Assembly (NCBI GenBank): GCA_026874595.1
Contig: CM049309.1
Coordinates: 47,224,079-47,288,078 of the forward strand
Length of the DNA: 64,000 nt
From: Sipunculus nudus
Lineage: Eukaryota; Annelida; Sipuncula; Golfingiida; Sipunculidae
Direction of reading: 5' to 3'
Shown: positions 1 to 14,695 of the stretch, in pieces
Layout of the letters: the number at the start of each line of letters is the position of its first letter
Numbering within the stretch: the stretch's first letter is position 1
Translations under genes and position numbers: made by a program
Notes under the pieces: generated by a model
The model's input: the letters and a program-made list of their open reading frames with translations, nothing else
Databases searched by the model: none
What the model was told of the DNA's origin: nothing

Positions 1-2105
<2,105 letters not shown>

Positions 2106-5100
2106 CCAGGATGTGTACAAGATGATGGTAGGCAGATGTCTGTGGCAGCCATGGTGGCCAATTTCACCAAACCAACTGCTGATAAACCTTCCCTGCTGAC
2201 CCATGATGAGGTAAGTAGGCCATGTGGTCAATTAATATGAAGTTTAATATAAATTTTATTTATTTACATGTATTGTACAACTAGCTATAAAAACTAATAT
2301 GAGGTGCTCTCCATGGCTTGGATGGTGGTTTTTGGTAATCTGTAGAGCAGGAGTAGCCAGAGAAAACCAACAATCTTGGATGGGCCACTACATCCTTCTC
2401 TCATGGCAACTTTGGGGATTGAAACTGGGCACTGTGTTATGATTTGATACAAGTCCATGTGGAACATCTGTAACAGTTACATGAGCCACTGTATTTCAAA
2501 GTATCTAACCTGGGGGATATCATATTGTGGAAACATTTATTTTGGGTTTCAGTGTAGTTCATTGCAAGCTTGTGATTATAAGGAGTAGCCAGTCTTTTTC
2601 CAAATGGCTCGTGTATTGTAAGTACAATCACAGATGACGGATGTTAGCATTTTCAGATCATTAGCTGAAGCTTTTTTTTATATTATTCATTGGAATATGC
2701 AAAAATATCTTGATCCCTGTTAAGCTATCATAAAAGGATCATATAGATATTTCTCTGGCCAACATTGAAATAGGATATAGTGAAACCTGTCTGAAAGACC
2801 ACCCTTCAGTGAACTGAAAGCATTCAAATTGGTTATAACTGACCTGTCAAATAAGACCACAATTTGACCAGTGTAATGGGTGGTCGCATTACACAGGTTT
2901 CACTGTGTATGTATTAAATTATTTATATGATTTGAATAAGATTTGAAACCATAGATATATCATGATATGTCTTTGCCTTATCACTCTACCTGTATGTTCA
3001 ATATTTACACTTCATTGTTTTGCAATACATTTATCATTTTGTAAACATTTGCATTTTATAAAATAAAAACAAGCTTATATCCAGCGTGAAAAGAGATAAG
3101 TAAAAATATCACAGACTGACATGTTTCCAGGTTTGGTGAAATGTATTTGGAAATTGACATGATTAAAAAAATCAATATTCCTATAGAATGTTTATGAAGA
3201 AAAAAAAACGTGAAATTTTAATATGCATTATCAAAACTTATTTTTGAACATTTAGGTGGAGACCTACTTCCACGAGTTTGGTCATGTGATGCACCAGATC
3301 TGTGCTCAAGCAGACTTCGCTCTTTTCAGGTGACATATTGCTTATTATTTTTTTAATGGTGTAAGTATTGAGGATATTATTTTTTATTACATTTCTGTAA
3401 CCCCATTTTATGTTCTAAATCAGCTCTCAGTGGCCTGCAGACATGGAATGGTTATATTGGAAAAATAAATTGATTATAAGCACATTTTCTTTGAAATTAT
3501 GTGATAATTAATGATTTTAAACATTTGCAAATATTTTTTTTACATTTATTTGCAAATATTCTTTTTACATTTTTGCAAACCCATTTTACATTCTAAATCC
3601 GCTCTCAGTGGGTGACAGACAAGGAGTGATTACATTGAAAATATTTTCTTTTAAATTCTGTGATAATTAATAAGATAACACAGATTTATAAAAAGTAATG
3701 GATGTGATTACTTGAAATAAAAAATAAAACTGCTCCAACCTGAAGGCTTTCTATATCTGTGGTTGCAAGGACTGTTTATAAGGCTATAGTGACGTAACTA
3801 AGGTCTTTCACATATCACTTCACATTGACTGATATCATCTCCTGGAATTTGCTTGTTTATAACTCTGTTCTTCTGTGATGTATATGTCACATTCATTGGA
3901 AAAAGTTTAGTCATATTTTGGATAAATTCTCTCTTACGAATTCAGTGAAAGGTAAGACATTGTGTCAGTCAGTTGTCAGAGAAATAGCTCCTGCAGCCTT
4001 AAGCTAGAATGTTTTTACTATCTTCTTAGATATGAAAAACATGCGGACATGGGTACTTGTACAAACTGTAGATGTTCCTGTTGATTTTGAGAGATTTGCC
4101 AATAATTTATCAAATTTTGCACTTTTCAGATGATTGACTGTTACATTGCCAACAGTAATCTGATTTGTTTGCTTGCAACTGCTCCCTTTATGATTATTCA
4201 TTTAATGAATATGCTACCAAGGTTGTGTATAGTTTATGATTAGGTCAGTTATATTAAACACAGCTAATTATCTGACATCAGCTGGTACTAGAAAGGTGTC
4301 TTACAGAAGCAGAATGTACTTTATCCTTGAATTTGTGGGAAGGAGTGCAGCTCTGATGGTATCTTTTGATGGTGTTTTTACAGTGGTACTCATGTGGAGA
4401 GAGATTTTGTGGAAGCGCCATCCCAGATGTTAGAGAACTGGTGTTGGGAGAAAGACCCACTTGACCGCATGTCTGGCCACTACAAAACAGGGGAGCCAAT
4501 CCCTGATGAAATCCTCCAAAGGCTGGTCCAATCAAGAAAAGCCAATGCTGGGCTGTTCAACCTTCGTCAGATCCTGCTAGGAACGTTTGATCAGACCATA
4601 CACACTCAGGGACAAGTGAGTTGTTAAATATAGGTGTTAAATATATGTAGCAGAGAGGAATGCTGTCATGTCTTGCTATCCATGTTTATGTATATGTGTG
4701 TGAGATTGTTAACAGTGTTGTAATTAAATCTGCATCAGATCCTGCTGGGAACTTTTGATCAGAGCATGCACACTGAGGAAAGGGTGAATTATTATTGTCG
4801 CTGCCTTAAAGAGGGAGGACTACTTAAATTGTCTTTGTCTGTCCATCCGTTTTTCCTTCTGTCCAGCCCCATCACTGATGCCACACTTTCCCAGTTAACC
4901 TATTGAGGGGTACTATTTTATTTATCCCTTTGAGAGGAGACTACTATACTGTTTTGCCTTCTGTGTGTATGTGTATCTGTGTGTCTGTTTACATTGTTTA
5001 GATTCAGTGTTGCAGTTTATGAATCTTAGAATTTTAATAGGAGCCATAGATTAAAAGAGAATGTAAAATATCAAGAAAATTAGGGCAAATATTTATTAAC

Positions 5101-6939
5101 AAATTTTCAAAGCTAGCTTTGCAAAGTGTGTAGCCATGTCTGCATATGGTCGATTGATGTAATTTTTTCATATTTTGTCTGATCAGTAGCAGGGTCTAAT
5201 TTTAATGGGGTGATTGGGGTATTGGCTCTCAATACCCTTTAGTTTGAATGTACCGGTTAACTGTCGTCTAGTTAACTTTTAAATTGATTTGACAAAATAA
5301 GATACATTTCATGTGAACCATGCTTAAGCATTTGCACAAAGCCAAGCATGGCAAATAAAAGAATTTAACCGGTACAATTAATAAAATAAAAGAAAAACTT
5401 TGCATGGATATCTGGAAAATGAAACGCAAGATAATGTTTGAGTTAACTTCCATTGCTGAAGGACCAGCTCATAGGTCATGAACTTCAAATTAAGTTTCAT
5501 TATTTAGGGGTTTTTATTAAACTGTTTCTACAATTAGATGTTTAAGACAACATAAACAGTTGAAAAAAAGTTATATGTGGTAGTTTACAGTTTTAATGGT
5601 TGCACTGACTTTGTCTGTATAAGCTATCTGAATATAAATTTTCATTAATAATTCATGTATATTATTCAACTAAATCTTTTGTTTACTTCAGGCGGACACT
5701 GCCAAGGTTTTCTCCGATTTGTCAGAGAAGATTATGGGTGTGGCATCAACTCCAGGGACCAACATGCCGGCGTCATTTGGTCACCTGGCCGGAGGGTACG
5801 ATGCCCAGTACTATGGCTATCTGGTAAGATTTAACCTAACCTAAAAGTGGGCTGAGGGGGCAGATTTAGGCGACCTAATAGGTAAGTGACCATCAAAAAC
5901 AAGTGCTTAATACCAAAAAACAGAGCCAGATTCAAAATCATGATGCATTTTAAAGCCAGAAAAAGGAAAGCCAGATGCTGTAAATACCATATATCCTAAG
6001 ATTTTCCCATTGGTCTCAGTGGTAATCAAATCCACCATATACATTATTTGTAGAAAGTTATCTTGTTGAATGTTGACCAGTATTACTTCATAACACTCCT
6101 AGTGGCTGTTTAAGACATGCTATAACTTCTTTCCCTTCAGCACATGCTTGTTTTAGCATTGTCTGCTGGGTTTTTCCACCAAGGGAGCTGGCACAGGGCC
6201 AAGAATTGTAACCACATAGGTGAGAGTGGGGTTTAAAATTATAGATGATGCACAATGAGTTCATATCACTTCGAAAATTAAAGGTTTTTCTTGATGATCT
6301 TACAGTGGAGTGAGGTGTTCTCCATGGACATGTTCCACTCTCGCTTCAAAAAGGAAGGAATCATGAATCCTAAGGTTGGGATGGATTACCGTCGCTGTAT
6401 CTTAGAACCAGGCGGATCCAAGGTATGTTATTTGTTTTACACACTGGGTTATTTTCTTGCAAAATTAAAACGAGAGAAAATCTTTGTAAAGTGTATAATT
6501 ATCTCTATTTAAGAAATGATATTAAGTCCATAAATTGCCTTATTATGTGATAGGTTTTTTTTTAGGTTTCAGTTTTATTGCATTTCGTGCAGCTAATCTC
6601 ACCTTGAGCTAAGATATTTTGTGCATTATAAGTCTCTTAAATGTCCCTAAGCATCAGTGTTGTAGTGAAGTCATGTTGAAGCCATGGCTGGTCTCCAGGC
6701 CTCCAAAACTGCTTATAGTGCTCAAGTTTTGGAACCATGTGCAGACCTAAGTTTGTACTATATGAAATATGGTTAATTATGTCATGAATATGTGGTGTAG
6801 GTGAGACAATCTTGTTTTATGATTCCAGGATGCAGCTGATATGTTGAGAAACTTCCTGGGTCGTGAACCTCAGCAGGAGGCTTTCCTGGTCAGCAAGGGT
6901 CTGACGCCAAACGTCCAGCAGACACAAAGTGCTCTGTAA
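2106..6939 (+). CDS. THOP1: Thimet oligopeptidase-like M3 zinc metallopeptidase, C-terminal six exons (5' end outside window)
   Basis: Coding exons are 2106-2210, 3256-3329, 4384-4615, 5692-5823, 6306-6422 and 6829-6939 (TAA). Every junction is GT-AG and the phases join without a shift. The product is a soluble peptidase that cuts short peptides, for example neuropeptides and proteasome products. The zinc site HEFGH is in exon 2 ('[13 protein letters not shown]'); the third zinc ligand region, E in '[16 protein letters not shown]', is in exon 3. '[20 protein letters not shown]' is the conserved substrate-gating loop of the family. The final exon ends 'AFLVSKGL' plus a short variable tail. The C-terminal '[14 protein letters not shown]' reads closer to THOP1 than to neurolysin (NLN), but the paralogue assignment is tentative. 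The N-terminal two thirds are missing because the window starts inside the gene. Confidence 0.95.
2281..2430. repeat. Interspersed repeat, copy 1 ('GAGAAAACCAA...GGGCCACTACA' family)
   Basis: The block 'gagaaaaccaa', then 'tggatGGGCCACTACA' and 'ctctcat' recurs at about 32630-32790 with similar spacing and flanking text. This copy is inside an intron of the M3 peptidase gene. It resembles abundant molluscan interspersed repeats; the family is not identified. Confidence 0.5.
2775..2908. mobile_element. Small MITE-like element with 12-bp terminal inverted repeats
   Basis: AGTGAAACCTGT (2779-2790) is mirrored exactly by ACAGGTTTCACT (2893-2904), enclosing about 100 bp with no reading frame. The size and the paired ends fit a MITE. 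It lies in the M3 peptidase intron between exons 2106-2210 and 3256-3329. The exact ends and target duplication are not certain. Confidence 0.6.
3395..3690. repeat. Diverged direct duplication in M3 peptidase intron
   Basis: Blocks at about 3395-3525 and 3575-3685 share 'ttctaaatc.gctctcagtgg', a 'gacatgga/gacaagga' step and 'tgtgataattaat' in the same order, about 180 bp apart. This is a local tandem duplication of intronic sequence with no coding content. Confidence 0.5.
4729..4787 (+). pseudogene. Duplicated fragment of the upstream M3 peptidase exon, stranded in the intron
   Basis: This segment repeats the last 50 or so bases of the exon ending at 4615: 'cagatcctgct.ggaac.tttgatcaga' is shared, with scattered substitutions. 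Conceptually it still reads as '[15 protein letters not shown]', so it was copied from coding DNA. It lies about 115 bp downstream of the parent exon. It is most likely a relic of a local duplication; use as an alternative exon cannot be excluded. Confidence 0.7.
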
Positions 6940-8310
6940 ACATAATGCCCATCTCAGCCACCAGGGGGGAGCACAAGTGCCATTCCATCTTTTGTGATAT
7001 TTGGTCTGTGCTGTTGTGCATTTGTGATCATGCACATCAGGAAAGTTGTTGCAAAAGGGTATTTTCAGTACTTTGATGTTTAAGTGCAATGATTTATTTT
7101 TTTATGAGTGCATCATCTGTTTTCTGCTTGAAAATATATAGGAACTATTCAATATAGTGTAAGACAGTGTTTGAATTATGTAAGATGTCAGTGGGGGAAA
7201 AAAACATTGGTCAGCACAATTAATGATATTCTCACAATCAAACAAACATGCAATTAATTTCTTCCTCTCTAAGCTGGGGCTACTCTGACCACAGTGTTCC
7301 TTAATGGACACTAATCTGTCTTGTTTGGATGGTCTTGAATCTCTAGATAACTATTTCAAACAGATTGTTAAGTATTAGTTGGTAATTTATGTCATTCAAG
7401 TTCAGCATGTGATCTTTAAAAGGTGAATCTCTCAGTATTTACTGTTGTTTTGCAGTTGTTTGAAAGATAAGTTTACAAGTACACAAACAGAGAAGAACAT
7501 TGAGAAGACGGGCTTTAACTGACAAGTCAGCATCTCATAAAGTAACCAAATGAGGTTTAAGATTTGATGATCCACAAAGATAATTTGTTTTGTTTGATGT
7601 TAAACTTTGTACATCTGTTGTTTTGTTGAATATTGTGTCTGTCTGGACTCCCTGTTGTACAAGGAGACAGAATATGAAAACACAGCTTTTACCATGGTAT
7701 TCTGAAGTGGGCATTGGCATATATGTCAAGGCCAAACAATCGGCCAGTGTTAAGAGAGTTATAAATAATGTCCGAACAGCTTAAAACACCAGATATCTGT
7801 TGTAGAGGGTGACCATACTTCTACTACTGAAGAACTGAATAAATAATTCAATAAGAATGGACATTGTATCCTCCTGTACAGGTCATTTTAGGTGAACCTT
7901 GTTTTTCATAATAAAATTGAGATCGCCATCCTTGCAGGAGATATATGTACTTACATATGCATCGGACTAATCCTGAAAATGCAAAAGTGAAAACCATACT
8001 GAACATTATGTATAATTTTGTAGTAGTGAACAAAACTGGTGTAGTTGTCACTTGTGTGCACCTGTGGCTCTGTATTTCTGCTTGTTGCAGATGTTCAAAA
8101 TGTGGTTACAGTATTTGGTCAGTTGTATGTTTTATGTTGACATTGACATATAACTGCCAAAAATAGGATGCAAGTTCATAGATCAGAATGTTGTCCTGTG
8201 TTGAATACTCAGTGAATAATAAATATGCTACTATTGAATCATATCAAATGAATTGCTGCAGTATGTGCATTTTGTACAGATGGATGCAAAATAAAATTGA
8301 TTCAAATTGT
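6940..8310 (+). other. 3' untranslated region of the M3 peptidase gene
   Basis: After the TAA at 6937-6939 there is AT-rich sequence without a conserved reading frame. Candidate poly-A signals AATAAA occur at 7838-7843 and 8290-8295. The end is placed near 8310 as an inference; transcripts are needed to choose the site. Confidence 0.45.
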
Positions 8311-8399
8311 TTGTCATTCAAATGTATCTTTATTACCCCTTTATATTTTAAAAGTTTGTTACTTTTTTATTTATCTATAGATTAAATAAAAAGACGCCA

Positions 8400-8930
8400 A
8401 AGAAAATGATATATACTAGCCTAACCTACAAGTTCATTATTTTGCAACTGAAGATAATTTTAGTTTCATAGAAAAAAGGAAGCCCTTCCATATAATGAAG
8501 ACTGACTAAAAATAATTGGTGGATTAAAGTTTATTTAAAAATTCTATATGTACCACATTTTATTATTAGAATCAAATTGTATTTGTTGATGTTGCAGAGA
8601 CCTAATGGCCTCTGGTCTTGATTCAAAAAATAATTTTAAATATCTCTGGATTTATGGACTAATAAGGAAAATGGTCTATGTTTTGGAATGCTTTGTGCCT
8701 TTCTCGACAACTCAAACACCAAAACGTGCATATCCAAGGTGTGACCACAGAGGAGTCCCGTGATAAACACCCAGTGAGACGATCATCAGTTGCATATATA
8801 TATAATCTATTCGAATCACAAGGAGTACAATGCTTGTATACAATGAGAAAAGTAAAAGAAAGACTCAACCATTCAGTCAAAGATATCACATCTTCAGTAG
8901 ACCATGCATTAAAACATGGTATACTTCCTC

Positions 8931-8999
<69 letters not shown>

Positions 9000-9900
9000 C
9001 ACTTCAAAGGCTGTAAATACCGAAAGCAATTGTGTTTTTTTTAGCTCAGCTGACTATAAGTCAACTTTGCTTTAGCAATGGTCCTTTGTAAAATAACTTG
9101 ACAAATAACTTGGCAATTAGAGATTTCTGAACTGTGGTTTAGCACAGAGAGCTATGATGGTGTTCGCAGTTCTATACCACATTGCAAGACTGCCGCTCTT
9201 AAAAAATACTTTTTTTTTAACGCTTTTTTTTAACTTGACACTTGATCTTCCTAGCAGTTATAAGATTTGAGGAGAGAATATTAATAAATGATTAATTATT
9301 ATTTCCATGTTCAGCACTTCTATATTTATGCGATCTATCATCTGTGCAACACAATATCTCAAAAACCTGCGTTTTTTTCATGGCAGTCATGTATAGTATC
9401 AGTTTGGCAATCCTATTAAGTACCTGATTATAATCAAATAGCAGGACCGTTTTCTCACCCTAAAAGAATAGTTAAAAAATTCGCGTATATAAAAAAAGAA
9501 AATTATTTATCAGTATTTAATTAAAGATGAGAAATCTTTAATATTAGGCATGATAATATTGTTTATCCTTTATTAAAGCGATATGGGGATTGTTTAGCTT
9601 CGATTTTTAAATTTTTTTTTCACTTTACATTTTGAAAAGTTATCCAAGGAGTGAGAAGGAACTTGGTTGTGGCATTATTGAACGCACTACAAGTGCGCTG
9701 TCTCTTGACATTAACCAGAACAGTCGTTAGCTTTTTAGTATACTTTCTACCAGCAATTCCTATGAGAACGTAAACTCGTTGAACTTCACCATATCGAGGA
9801 AAATCCTCCACCCCACGTTTGTTGAATCTCTGACCGCGTGAATTCAAGCATGACTCGCACGGGTTACTGAACGGGCCACACCGCTCTAAATAAAATATGG
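8400..9900. other. Intergenic, no supported gene
   Basis: Apart from the TA run and a short 'ttttagctcagctgactataagtc' fragment near 9041-9062 (the same repeat start as at 63406), I see nothing definite. Two medium reading frames (8678-9016 on +, 9620-9937 on -) have no recognisable domain. Confidence 0.5.
8936..8998. repeat. (TA)n microsatellite
   Basis: About 63 bp of uninterrupted TA dinucleotide. Confidence 0.98.
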
Positions 9901-9903
9901 GAT

Positions 9904-10150
9904 AAACATGTCTTATATAAAAACACTTGAGCGTCACAGCTAATAAACACGTCTAGTGTTTATACTTAAACATGTCTAGTGTTTTTGGAAGTCACTTGTA
10001 AACATGTCTAGTGTTTTTTCAGGATGACGTCTGAATAATAGCTTAAAGACATGTCTAATGTTTTTGTAATACCTGGAAAGACATGTCTACTGTTTATATA
10101 AAAAACATGTAGACACCATCTTAATACATGTATAGTGTTTATGTTCTTGG
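9904..10150. repeat. Degenerate array of AAACATGTCT/AGACATGTCT motifs followed by 'AGTGTTT'
   Basis: The decamer RRRCATGTCT occurs at 9904-9913, 9968-9977, 10000-10009, 10047-10056 and 10079-10088, with degenerate copies near 9945 and 10105. Spacing is irregular, about 23-47 bp. Most copies are followed by 'AGTGTTT'. The same composite appears in reverse orientation at about 11873-11890, so it may be the subterminal repeat of an unidentified transposon. The decamer also fits the p53-family half-site consensus RRRCWWGYYY. Confidence 0.7.
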
Positions 10151-11048
10151 TTAATTGACTGATATTAAATGACTTAACCTTTAATAATTAAAGGGTTGGT
10201 GTAACAATGGTTGGTCCATCTGGTCAATGATGTTTCTGACTGTAAAGTCTCTGGCTTGATCTGGAATTATTTAAATTGTTATGTGCATCAGTCAGGAAAA
10301 AAATGGTCAGGCAAAAAAATAAGTAATATCACTGTGTATTGTTCACTTTTATTATCAAGTCATCCAAACATGGTCATATTGTATAGTGACAAAAACTGTA
10401 GTATCTGTTTGAAACTGACAAATATAGACAAAAATGATATCCAGACAAAACTATAACAAATACAGAAAAAATACCATGATTAAATAATACGCAAAAGGCA
10501 TCAAAACAGAATGCATAATATATGATGTGAATCAAATTAGAATTGGAAGCTGGACCATGATCGGCCAAACAAACAGGTAAATATCAGGTGTATAATCTTA
10601 TTCAAACACTGCAGAAAATCATAATTTTATGACACAAGTGAAGTCTTGGAACACTTTCAAAGAATAAGTGGAACTGCATAATATAAACTGAACAATGGAA
10701 AACAGTTGCAAAATACTAATAGAAATTAATCATACCTTATTCCTGCATTGGCTCTACAATATCCATTGCACTATAAATATATGTCACAGTTCATGCCCTG
10801 CTAAAAATAAACAACTTGGTAGAGGTACAACAGGTAACCACTTGTGTTACTCTTATTAAACACTGCAGAAAATCAAATTTTATGAAAGGAATGAACTATC
10901 AGAACAGATTCGTTGCATTTTTACATGACGAAATGTTAAAGGTACACTCTAAATAAATGTCAAGATAGAAGTTCCTATAGTAAAAACCATTATGATTTGT
11001 GCCCGGTAAATGGATGACCAGACAGACAGCAGACAAAAAGCAGACATA
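10151..11048. other. Intergenic, no supported gene
   Basis: AT-rich sequence. A block 'aacactgcagaaaatca.aattttatga' occurs twice, near 10604 and 10859, suggesting a small duplication. There is no convincing reading frame. Confidence 0.45.
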
Positions 11049-11702
11049 TTATTTCATTTCGGCATCCAATGACAGTTTAAACTTTTGACATTTTAAACTA
11101 TATTTCTTGAAGTCAACATCATCCCGCAACACAAAATGTTGCAAGATGCCCAAAATATTGGAGTAAATCCTGGGGTAGTCCAGGTTGAACACATAATACA
11201 GCATTATGAGGTAGTGTAAACCCTGAAGAATACTGTTAGTTCTGGTGAACAGGTGTATGCAATCTGCAAGGATGACACCATCCGTCATATTTCCCTGGTC
11301 GTCCAGGAACACCTTGAGGTGGGGTGCAGCATTTTTTTTGGACTTCAAGTGTCTTTCAATTTCTGCTTCTGCTATCCCCTGAAATGACAATACATAACCA
11401 CATGCATAATCAAGGCACATATAGTGATTTTCTATAGTATGGCAAAAATAATATTTACTGGAGCAGTATGTGATAAAAAAACACAGGAGAGAACACCTGA
11501 CTGCAATTTAAGGTTCCGATCCCCACTTCCCTGTAGTATCTGAATGTCCCTAGAACTTCCTTAGAAATTCAATTAATAGTTTTGATTTGTGCCTGCCCTG
11601 TTGACAGGCAACTTAATGATTGCTGCATCAGGGATAATAAAAAGGAAAATACTAACAACATTACGTACCTGTACAACTGTCACCACCGGCTCAGTTTTGG
11701 TG
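11049..11702 (-). pseudogene. Two-exon fragment of a multicopy 'LDYP' protein (SAMD3-like, possibly transposon-derived)
   Basis: The main exon runs 11378-11049 on the minus strand behind a good acceptor (ttgtcatttcag) and ends in a stop. It contains 'PHLKVFLDDQGN' and 'LYYVFNLDYPRIYSNILGIL'. These resemble the C-terminal part of proteins found in many copies in fish and invertebrate genomes and often named SAMD3-like. A short phase-compatible upstream exon (about 11702-11669, '...TEPVVTVVQ') ends in GTACGT. No further exons were found, so this is a partial gene or relic. It lies between two oppositely oriented copies of the 9.9-10.1 kb motif, consistent with a mobile-element origin. The function is unknown and the family assignment is from memory of its motif pattern only. 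Confidence 0.4.
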
Positions 11703-11872
11703 CTAAATATAATAACTAAAATTTACCATTTTGCTTTTGTGTAAGCAGCTGTTCACAGCCGCCCATGTACATGCACGTACATCCTTCACCGGTCTTTAGC
11801 TTAAACATTGATGTTTTCGAACGGTACTTATAAACACGCGGGTATTGAAATAAAACACAGGCGTTTTGCACA

Positions 11873-11890
11873 AAAACACTAGACATGTCT
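11873..11890 (-). repeat. Inverted copy of the 9.9-10.1 kb motif
   Basis: 'aaaacactAGACATGTCT' is the reverse complement of the composite AGACATGTCT-AGTGTTTT. Related 'gtgttt'-type blocks continue leftwards to about 11825 (in + coordinates), as in the 9.9-10.1 kb array read from the other side. Confidence 0.6.
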
Positions 11891-11899
11891 CCATTTTTT

Positions 11900-12883
11900 A
11901 CAGTGCGGCAGCCAACTTGTATGTGATACATGAAATTACTCGTTACAAGAGAGACGGATTTTCAATTGGGTTTAAGATTTCACATAAATTCTTTTTTATG
12001 TTAATTCACCATTCGTAATCTAAATATGGCTTGTATCAGGACTCAAGTTAGGTTTACCAGTCCAATGTAAATGCCTACCGAGTCATGTATTCATGGCTAG
12101 GTAAGTTATGACAGGAAAGGACTTTGCGCCCTTGAAGTTTAAAGAGCTTTTTATAAATCGCTCAAGGAGAGCTGAGCTACTTTACAAACAACTCTTATTT
12201 TATCAGATCGCTTTAGCGGTGACACCTACTAAAACAAATATGTCTTTGTTGAGATAAGATAACCTATAGCTAAGGCAGCTCAATGGGATCGACAATGCCG
12301 AGCCATACTCGAACATACTGATATATTTATTGTGCCCCTTAGCCTTTTTAGTGCAGGTCACTTAGTTTGGCACTAATTTTTTTGGAAGTCTCTAATACAT
12401 AGGGCTCACCTGAAGTCATTTTGTCTAATAAATTAATCACATTAACCCTTCAGTATATTAATTTTTTGCAGTTTTGTGCAAAAGTTTTCTCTTTCATTAA
12501 ACTTGGAGCCTGCATTTATTTGTTTATTTCTAAGTCACCTCTGTCTGTTATATCTATACTGTGCTCATGTCATTACAGTATATAATCTCATTGTTCATAT
12601 GGCTTGGTGCTTAAGCTTATCAGTTGCATATCTTTTATAAATGTCACATATATGCGTGAACAGTTGGTACAGCTGAAAACTTCACCTGTCCCAGCTCACT
12701 AAGCTGCTAACCATATATTATTTCATTTTCCTATTCGGCTTATTAAACCAGTTATTTCCAGCTTTTAGTAAGCCCTGCTCTTTGTTTACTTTCTTCACCT
12801 TGCCATAAAAAATAACGGGGGTGAGTGAAGGAAGGAAGCAGGAGTAATTGCTATAGCCTGTTGTACTCACTTATCTTTAAAGA
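11900..12883. other. Sequence upstream of the LTR-retrotransposon coding region
   Basis: No gene seen. This is where a 5' LTR and primer-binding site should lie, but I could not match it by eye to the sequence after 18753. The 5' LTR may be lost or too diverged. Confidence 0.4.
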
Positions 12884-14695
12884 ATGGCTAGTAATAGGCG
12901 ATTAGATGTTTGTAAGGCGTCAGCCAGACAGATGACCGAACATCTTCCTGAAATACTTACTAAAGACTCCGCCAAAGAGATCATCCTGCTAAGAGATGAA
13001 AACCCAGACTTTGGCCCAGACGATCTTGAAGGTGTGACTGGAGTCTTGGCCACAACATGGCTCCAGCTCGTTCAAGAGGGGAGACTGCATTTCTCAAATA
13101 CAGAACAAAGATCTGAAATCCAAGAGGACGACAGTGCTCCAGCAGATGTGGACATAAATGGGAAAGCCCATGGTGATCCAAAAATCGGTCAGCTGTTACG
13201 AGCCCATCCCAAACAAGGAGTGTATGGGGGGAATGTTAAAAAAAACAGAAGTAAACCCAGAGGCTCTGACAGTACCTCAAACACCATATAGGATATAGCC
13301 GATACGTTTCCATTATCTGACATATTGGTACTAGGTGCACCAAACCGATGTAGAAAGGTGGGCTCAGTCGGCTCAGCATCTAATTCAACAATGGGCTACT
13401 CATGCCACTCAGACGAGGAGGGTAACCAGCTCACTATCCATGAGGTCCAAAGCCATTCTCCACATCGTGAACCTCCTCCTAGGAGGCCAAGAGTGGCATT
13501 GGTCACAAGTCGCTTAGCAACAAGACACCGCAACCCAAGCCAACATCTGGATGCAGGCCCTTGTCGTGATCAAGACCCATATCATCATTCCTATGATGTG
13601 CCCCCATCTCAGGTGCAACGGAGACCAGACAGGGACAATCTGCATGTTCGAGACTGGGAACCAGCTTCCTGGGAGATGAGATATAGTCACGAAACCATGA
13701 GACACTCAAGGTCGGGGCAATCTAGGGAGCAAATACCAAGGCATCATGTGGAATATCTCCCTGTAGAGGATCACAGGCCTAGGGGTCGCAAACAATCAGG
13801 AAGACAGCGGAGGGATCATGAAAACTCAAGCACATCAGAAAGTTCAGATAGCTCAAGTGATCGTAAATACAGATGTCTGAAGAGAAAACACACTAAGCAC
13901 CGCCATCATAGCTCCAGCTCCGATAGCTCAGAGGAGAGACATGGTGGTCATCACAGGGCCCACACAGGTCGCTCTGGCAGCCCCCAGGCACCAAAGTTAA
14001 TAACCTTTTCTGGTGGTGAGAACAGCAACTGGGACAGCTTTATTTACCAGTTCAGCAGGTATGCAGAACGGTATGGATGGTCCAGTCGTAAACGTGCAGA
14101 ACGCCTTCTAGACTGCCTTTCGGGTAAAGCACTAGACTATGTGAGGGAACTTAGGCTGGACTCAGACTACCGAACCTTGACCCGCAAACTAAGTCAGCGT
14201 TTTGGAATTAGTGAGGCGCCCATCACTGTTCGTAGGGAGTTACAGTATTTGAAACAGGAGGAAAGACAAACGTTAGAGGAGTTTGGCCAGAAGGTCCTAT
14301 TTCAAGTCATGAACGGCTTCCCCGGAGCAAAAGAATCCACTGTGGAGCAATTAGCGGTCGAGTACTTCCTGAAAGGTTGCCTCGACAAAAAGGCAGCAGC
14401 CACAGCTATGTGCAGAAACCCAACAAAGGTGCACATAGCGGTGCAATATGTCAAAGATGCTGCTAACAACTATAAGGCAATTTATGGCAAGTCATCACTT
14501 CCAGTCCGCAGGGTAAGTTTCCACAGTCATCCAGACTCGGAGGAGGAGACCATCCATTCAGTCAGGACCACGAGTGCTAGGGATGCTCCCAACTTTGAGT
14601 CTGCTAGACTCAGTGAATCAACAGGCAGTTCTGGATTTGAGATGAGAATGAACGAACGAATGGAAAAAATGAACGAGCAATTCAAGAAAGGATGA
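12884..14695 (+). pseudogene. Gag-like ORF of the LTR element, interrupted by one TAG
   Basis: The frame from ATG 12884 stays open to 14695 except for one in-frame TAG at 13289-13291. A Ser/His/Arg-rich middle (about 13.79-13.99 kb) precedes a retrotransposon capsid-type domain at about 14.0-14.5 kb, with the 'FSGGENSNWDSFIYQF' motif and 'LEEFGQKV'. The stop codon TGA overlaps the next ORF by the tetranucleotide ATGA (14692-14695). The capsid and the zinc knuckle, normally in one Gag protein, are therefore in different frames. Either a frameshift mutation or a frame change during translation could explain this; with the other damage, mutation is likelier. Confidence 0.8.

Noticed and set aside
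8678-9016. 112-codon plus-strand frame ending in a TA run
   Set aside because: No recognisable family. It looks slightly protein-like but runs into a microsatellite; left unannotated.
9620-9937. 105-codon minus-strand frame
   Set aside because: No domain, splice context or repeat relation recognised; composition gives no support.
12600-12883. Possible 5' LTR of the gypsy-type element
   Set aside because: No visible match to the sequence after 18753 and no clear primer-binding site.
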